The translations under genes were made by a program, and so were the position numbers. The notes beneath the pieces are model-generated. The model worked only from the letters and a program-made list of their open reading frames with translations, searched no databases and was not told the DNA's origin. Of a stretch of 9,386 nt of DNA, positions 6,672 through 9,386 are shown piece by piece. The DNA is from Bacteroidales bacterium UBA7009 (lineage in GTDB: Bacteria > Bacteroidota > Bacteroidia > Bacteroidales > Paludibacteraceae): the NCBI GenBank assembly GCA_002449665.1, contig DJXH01000058.1:1-9386 (forward strand). The letters are read 5' to 3'. Positions within the stretch are counted from its first letter, which is position 1; the number at the start of each line of letters is the position of its first letter.

Positions 6672-7355
6672 TTATTGTTTCTTCGTATATACTTTGTCTA
6701 TCATTCCGTAGTTAAGTGCCTCAGAAGCGGTCATCCAGTAGTCGCGGTCGGCATCACGGCGAATGCGCTCTACGTCTTGTCCCGAATGGTCGGCTATAAT
6801 CTGATAAAGTTCGTCCTTGAGTTTGAGTATTTCTTTGGCTGTAATCTCTATATCAGAGGCTTGTCCTTGGATGCCGCCCATAGGCTGGTGAATCATCACG
6901 CGGCTGTGGGGCAGAGCGGCACGCATATCTTTTTCGCCGGCAACGAGGAGGACTGCCCCCATAGATGCTGCCATACCCGTGCATATTGTACCTACGCGGC
7001 TATGAACGAACTGCATAGTGTCGTATATACCGAGACCGGCATATACGGAGCCGCCCGGGGTATTGAGATAGATACTGATGTCGCGGGTCGAATCGGCGGA
7101 GTCGAGGTAAAGCAACTGTGCCTGAATGACGTTGGCTGTATAGTCGTTTACTTCCGTACCGAGGAAGATGATACGGTCCATCATAAGGCGTGAGAAAACG
7201 TCCATCTGCGTTACGTTGAGTTGACGCTCCTCGAGTATGGACGGAGAGATATATGAAGCGGAGGCAAAAGCCTGACCTGATGCCTGCATCGTTTTTTCCA
7301 CGTGCATGGTATTCAAGCCTTGGCTTTTGGCGAAGTTAAGAAAATCGTTTTGCAT
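6672..7355 (-). CDS. clpP: ClpP, serine protease subunit of ClpXP
   Basis: A 227-residue peptidase that assembles into a double heptameric ring and degrades proteins delivered by ClpX. The catalytic triad is complete: S131 in GMAASMG (127-133), H156 in MIHQPMGG (154-161) and D205 in RDADRDYW (200-207). The oligomer-forming and substrate segments (YLNTPGGSVYAGLGIYDTM, 96-114) are also intact. The N-terminal extension of about 35 residues before the conserved core resembles the leader seen in other Bacteroidota ClpP proteins, and the ATG at 7355 is the only good start; processing of this leader is possible but not shown. The gene is preceded by secDF on the same strand across a 78-base gap that holds a large inverted repeat and no obvious TAnnTTTG element. 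Confidence 0.97.
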   Translation of the reverse strand: MQNDFLNFAKSQGLNTMHVEKTMQASGQAFASASYISPSILEERQLNVTQMDVFSRLMMDRIIFLGTEVNDYTANVIQAQLLYLDSADSTRDISIYLNTPGGSVYAGLGIYDTMQFVHSRVGTICTGMAASMGAVLLVAGEKDMRAALPHSRVMIHQPMGGIQGQASDIEITAKEILKLKDELYQIIADHSGQDVERIRRDADRDYWMTASEALNYGMIDKVYTKKQ

Positions 7356-7371
7356 AGTTGTGTATTTTTAG

Positions 7372-7417
7372 ATTATAAAGTCCTTAAGGTCGATAAGGAC
7401 ATTAAGGACTTTATAAT
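7372..7417. repeat. Perfect 16-bp inverted repeat between secDF and clpP
   Basis: ATTATAAAGTCCTTAA (7372-7387) pairs with TTAAGGACTTTATAAT (7402-7417) around a 14-base spacer. A shorter alternative stem also exists: GTCCTTA at 7380-7386 with TAAGGAC at 7394-7400. The right half contains the tandem units TAAGGACAT (7394-7402) and TAAGGACTT (7403-7411). As RNA from either strand it would form a stable stem. The outer ends are AT-rich (TTATAAT), so it could act as a weak terminator after secDF, as an mRNA structure in the clpP leader, or be a member of a scattered repeat family. No long T run follows it on the minus strand, which argues against a strong terminator. Confidence 0.85.
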
Positions 7418-7433
7418 GATATTGAGTTATCTC

Positions 7434-9386
7434 TTATTTTTGTTCTTTTTTCTCGCGACGGCGTTGGATAGCCTCTTGAATATCATACGATACCATAGGA
7501 GCCACACCTATACTGGAGTATGTACCTACGAGTACACCAACGAGCAGAGCGAAGACGAAACCGCGGATAGTCTCACCACCGAAGCAGAAGATAGCGAGCA
7601 ACACAACGAGTGTTGACATAGAGGTGGAGAAAGTACGGCTAAGCGTTGCGTTGATAGCGTTGTTGACATTCAGTTTGCGTTCACGCTTCGGATAGAGGCG
7701 GTTATGTTCGCGGATACGGTCGAAGATTACAACGGTATCGTTGATTGAATAACCTATAACCGTCAGTATGGCTGCTATGAAACTTTGGTCTATCTCCATA
7801 GAGAAAGGCATAATCTTCCACAGCAGAGCGTACGTACCGAGTACGAGTATTGCATCGTGTGTAAGAGCTGTAACAGCACCTACGGAGTAAGCGAAGTTGC
7901 GGAAACGGAGCAGGATATAAAGGAATATACCTATCAGTGCAAGCACGATAGCAATAATGGCGTGAGTGGTAATATCGCTGGCGATGGACGGACCAACCTT
8001 CTGAGAAGACATAATACCGATGTTAGGATTGATGTCGCTCTTGCTGAACTCTTCAAAAGTAACCGACTCAGCCATAAACGGCTTGCTGCCTTCGTAAAGC
8101 AGGCGTTCGATTTGCTCATCAGTGGAAGGATCGTCTGACGAGATAAGGAAGTTGGTGGAAACACGTACCTGGTTCTTGTCGCCGATAGTGATGACACGCA
8201 TACTGAGACTCTCGCCTTCTGCGTTGTTCTCGTTGAAGACGGCGGTGAGGTTACGCTCTACATCTTCTGTGGAAACGGGTTGCTCGTAGCGGATGATATA
8301 GTTACGGCCGCCGGTGAAGTCAATACCGAGATTGAGTTTACCGAAGATATGAGGTTCGAGACCAAAGATACCAATCACCACGAATACGCAGGAAATGATA
8401 TAGAAGATTTTTTTCTTGCTAACGAAATCAATGTTGATATTCTGCAAGAAGTTCTTCATCAGAGAGGTCGTAAACGGCAGTTCTTTAGCGTTCTCGCGGT
8501 TGGCATACGCCTCAAGCCACAGACGTGTAAGGAAGACAGCGGTGAGGAACGAGGATATTATACCAATCATATAGGTAACGGCGAAGCCTTTGATGGGTCC
8601 CGTACCGAAATATGCGAGTATCGCACCTGTCAGGAACGAGGTAACGTTGGCATCAACGATAGCGGAGATGGCACCTTTGAAACCGTCTTCAATAGCCTTA
8701 CGCATCGACTTACCCGAACGCATCTCCTCACGGATACGCTCATATATGAGCACATTGGCATCCACAGCCATACCCATAGTGAGCACTATACCGGCGATAC
8801 CCGGCAAGGTCAGTACGGCAGAGAAAGATGAGAGAATACCTACAAGCAGGAAGACGTTGCAGATAAGAGCGGCATCGGCTATAAGACCCGGAATGAGTCC
8901 ATAGTAGAATATCATATAAAGGAGTATGAGGACAAAGCCGAGAGCGAAACTCCAAAGACCATTGTTGATAGCCTCCTGACCGAGCGACGGACCTACTATA
9001 TCCTCTTGTACTATACGTGCAGGAGCGGGCATCTTACCTGATTTGAGAGTGTTGGCAAGGTCTTTTGCCTCGTCAACGGTGAAGTTACCGGTAATCTGAC
9101 TGTTGCCGCCTGCAATCTCATTTTGTACTGTGGGGAAACTATATACATAGTCGTCAAGCACGATAGCCACGCTCTTGCCTATATTGTCTTTGGTAATACG
9201 CTGCCAGGCCTTTGCACCTTCGGCGTTCATTGACATAGACACGTTGGCGTATGCGGTAAACTGACTGAAGTCGGCACGAGCATCGGTGATAACATCGCCT
9301 TCGAGGGAAGGACGACCGTCACGCTGCGCTTTGAGAGCGATAAGTTGATATACGGAACCTGCCTCGTCAATGGCTTTTACCGTCCA
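7434..9386 (-). CDS. secDF: SecDF fused protein-export membrane protein (5' end missing)
   Basis: The frame stays open to the right edge, giving the last 650 residues of a fused SecD-SecF protein; the start is outside the window. SecDF sits in the inner membrane with SecYEG and uses the proton gradient to pull exported proteins out after SecA-driven translocation. Visible residues 1-130 hold the end of the SecD periplasmic domain (LEGDVITDARADFSQ, then VSMSMNAEGAKAWQRIT). The SecD membrane block follows, with VDANVLIYERIREE around 208-221. The SecF half starts near 320, with LGIDFTGG around 353-360, and its membrane block has GYSINDTVVIFDRIRE at 545-560 and TLSRTFSTSMSTL at 581-593. By comparison with Thermus SecDF, the proton-path residues are probably D209, D550 and R584, all present. 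The fused form is common in Bacteroidota. The C-terminus is a short Lys/Arg-rich cytoplasmic tail. clpP and clpX lie downstream on the same strand. Confidence 0.96.
   Translation of the reverse strand, partial: WTVKAIDEAGSVYQLIALKAQRDGRPSLEGDVITDARADFSQFTAYANVSMSMNAEGAKAWQRITKDNIGKSVAIVLDDYVYSFPTVQNEIAGGNSQITGNFTVDEAKDLANTLKSGKMPAPARIVQEDIVGPSLGQEAINNGLWSFALGFVLILLYMIFYYGLIPGLIADAALICNVFLLVGILSSFSAVLTLPGIAGIVLTMGMAVDANVLIYERIREEMRSGKSMRKAIEDGFKGAISAIVDANVTSFLTGAILAYFGTGPIKGFAVTYMIGIISSFLTAVFLTRLWLEAYANRENAKELPFTTSLMKNFLQNINIDFVSKKKIFYIISCVFVVIGIFGLEPHIFGKLNLGIDFTGGRNYIIRYEQPVSTEDVERNLTAVFNENNAEGESLSMRVITIGDKNQVRVSTNFLISSDDPSTDEQIERLLYEGSKPFMAESVTFEEFSKSDINPNIGIMSSQKVGPSIASDITTHAIIAIVLALIGIFLYILLRFRNFAYSVGAVTALTHDAILVLGTYALLWKIMPFSMEIDQSFIAAILTVIGYSINDTVVIFDRIREHNRLYPKRERKLNVNNAINATLSRTFSTSMSTLVVLLAIFCFGGETIRGFVFALLVGVLVGTYSSIGVAPMVSYDIQEAIQRRREKKEQK

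Noticed and set aside
6675..7193. Plus-strand frame of 172 codons
   Set aside because: Antisense to clpP over nearly its whole length and rich in Cys, His and Val without any family pattern.
8280..8831. Plus-strand frame of 183 codons
   Set aside because: Antisense to secDF; composition and lack of motif fit a shadow of the real gene.
9240..9242. GTG at 9242 as the start of a separate SecD-like gene
   Set aside because: The same frame continues upstream to the window edge with clear SecD sequence (LEGDVITDARADF), so it is an internal valine codon.

Overview
The window looks like chromosomal DNA from a member of the Bacteroidota, most likely Bacteroidales and possibly a Prevotella relative. 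The evidence is a short primary sigma factor of about 289 residues without a long region 1.1, a single-chain SecDF fusion, a small secreted protein resembling a type IX secretion (T9SS) C-terminal domain, a TAnnTTTG-type promoter element, and few Shine-Dalgarno sequences. The genus is an inference. No rRNA, tRNA, CRISPR array, insertion sequence or phage gene was seen.

Left part (1-3230, plus strand, AT-rich): the 3' end of an ABC-F ATPase gene (Uup type), then a SpoU/TrmH RNA methyltransferase gene. A promoter-like TAACTTTG element directly after a run of ten T follows. Next comes a compact four-gene cluster: a secreted mini-protein with a T9SS C-terminal-domain-like fold, an ECF sigma factor, a one-span membrane protein that is a likely anti-sigma factor, and a secreted Spy/CpxP/CnrX-like protein. 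The cluster ends at a strong intrinsic terminator (3195-3228). It reads as an envelope-sensing regulatory unit.

Middle (3363-5495, plus strand): rpoD, the housekeeping sigma factor, followed 24 bases later by a THUMP-domain RNA methyltransferase of the RlmL type. The 3' end of the methyltransferase gene overlaps the 3' end of the oppositely oriented clpX by 68 bases.

Right part (5428-9386, minus strand, read right to left): secDF (5' end outside the window), then clpP, then clpX with only two bases between clpP and clpX. A perfect 16-bp inverted repeat lies between secDF and clpP. ClpP and ClpX form the ClpXP protease, and SecDF drives late steps of protein export, so this block is about protein export and quality control.

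Most of the window is conserved housekeeping DNA. The parts most worth a second look are the sigma/anti-sigma/Spy-like cluster with its T-tract promoter and the palindromic element upstream of clpP.
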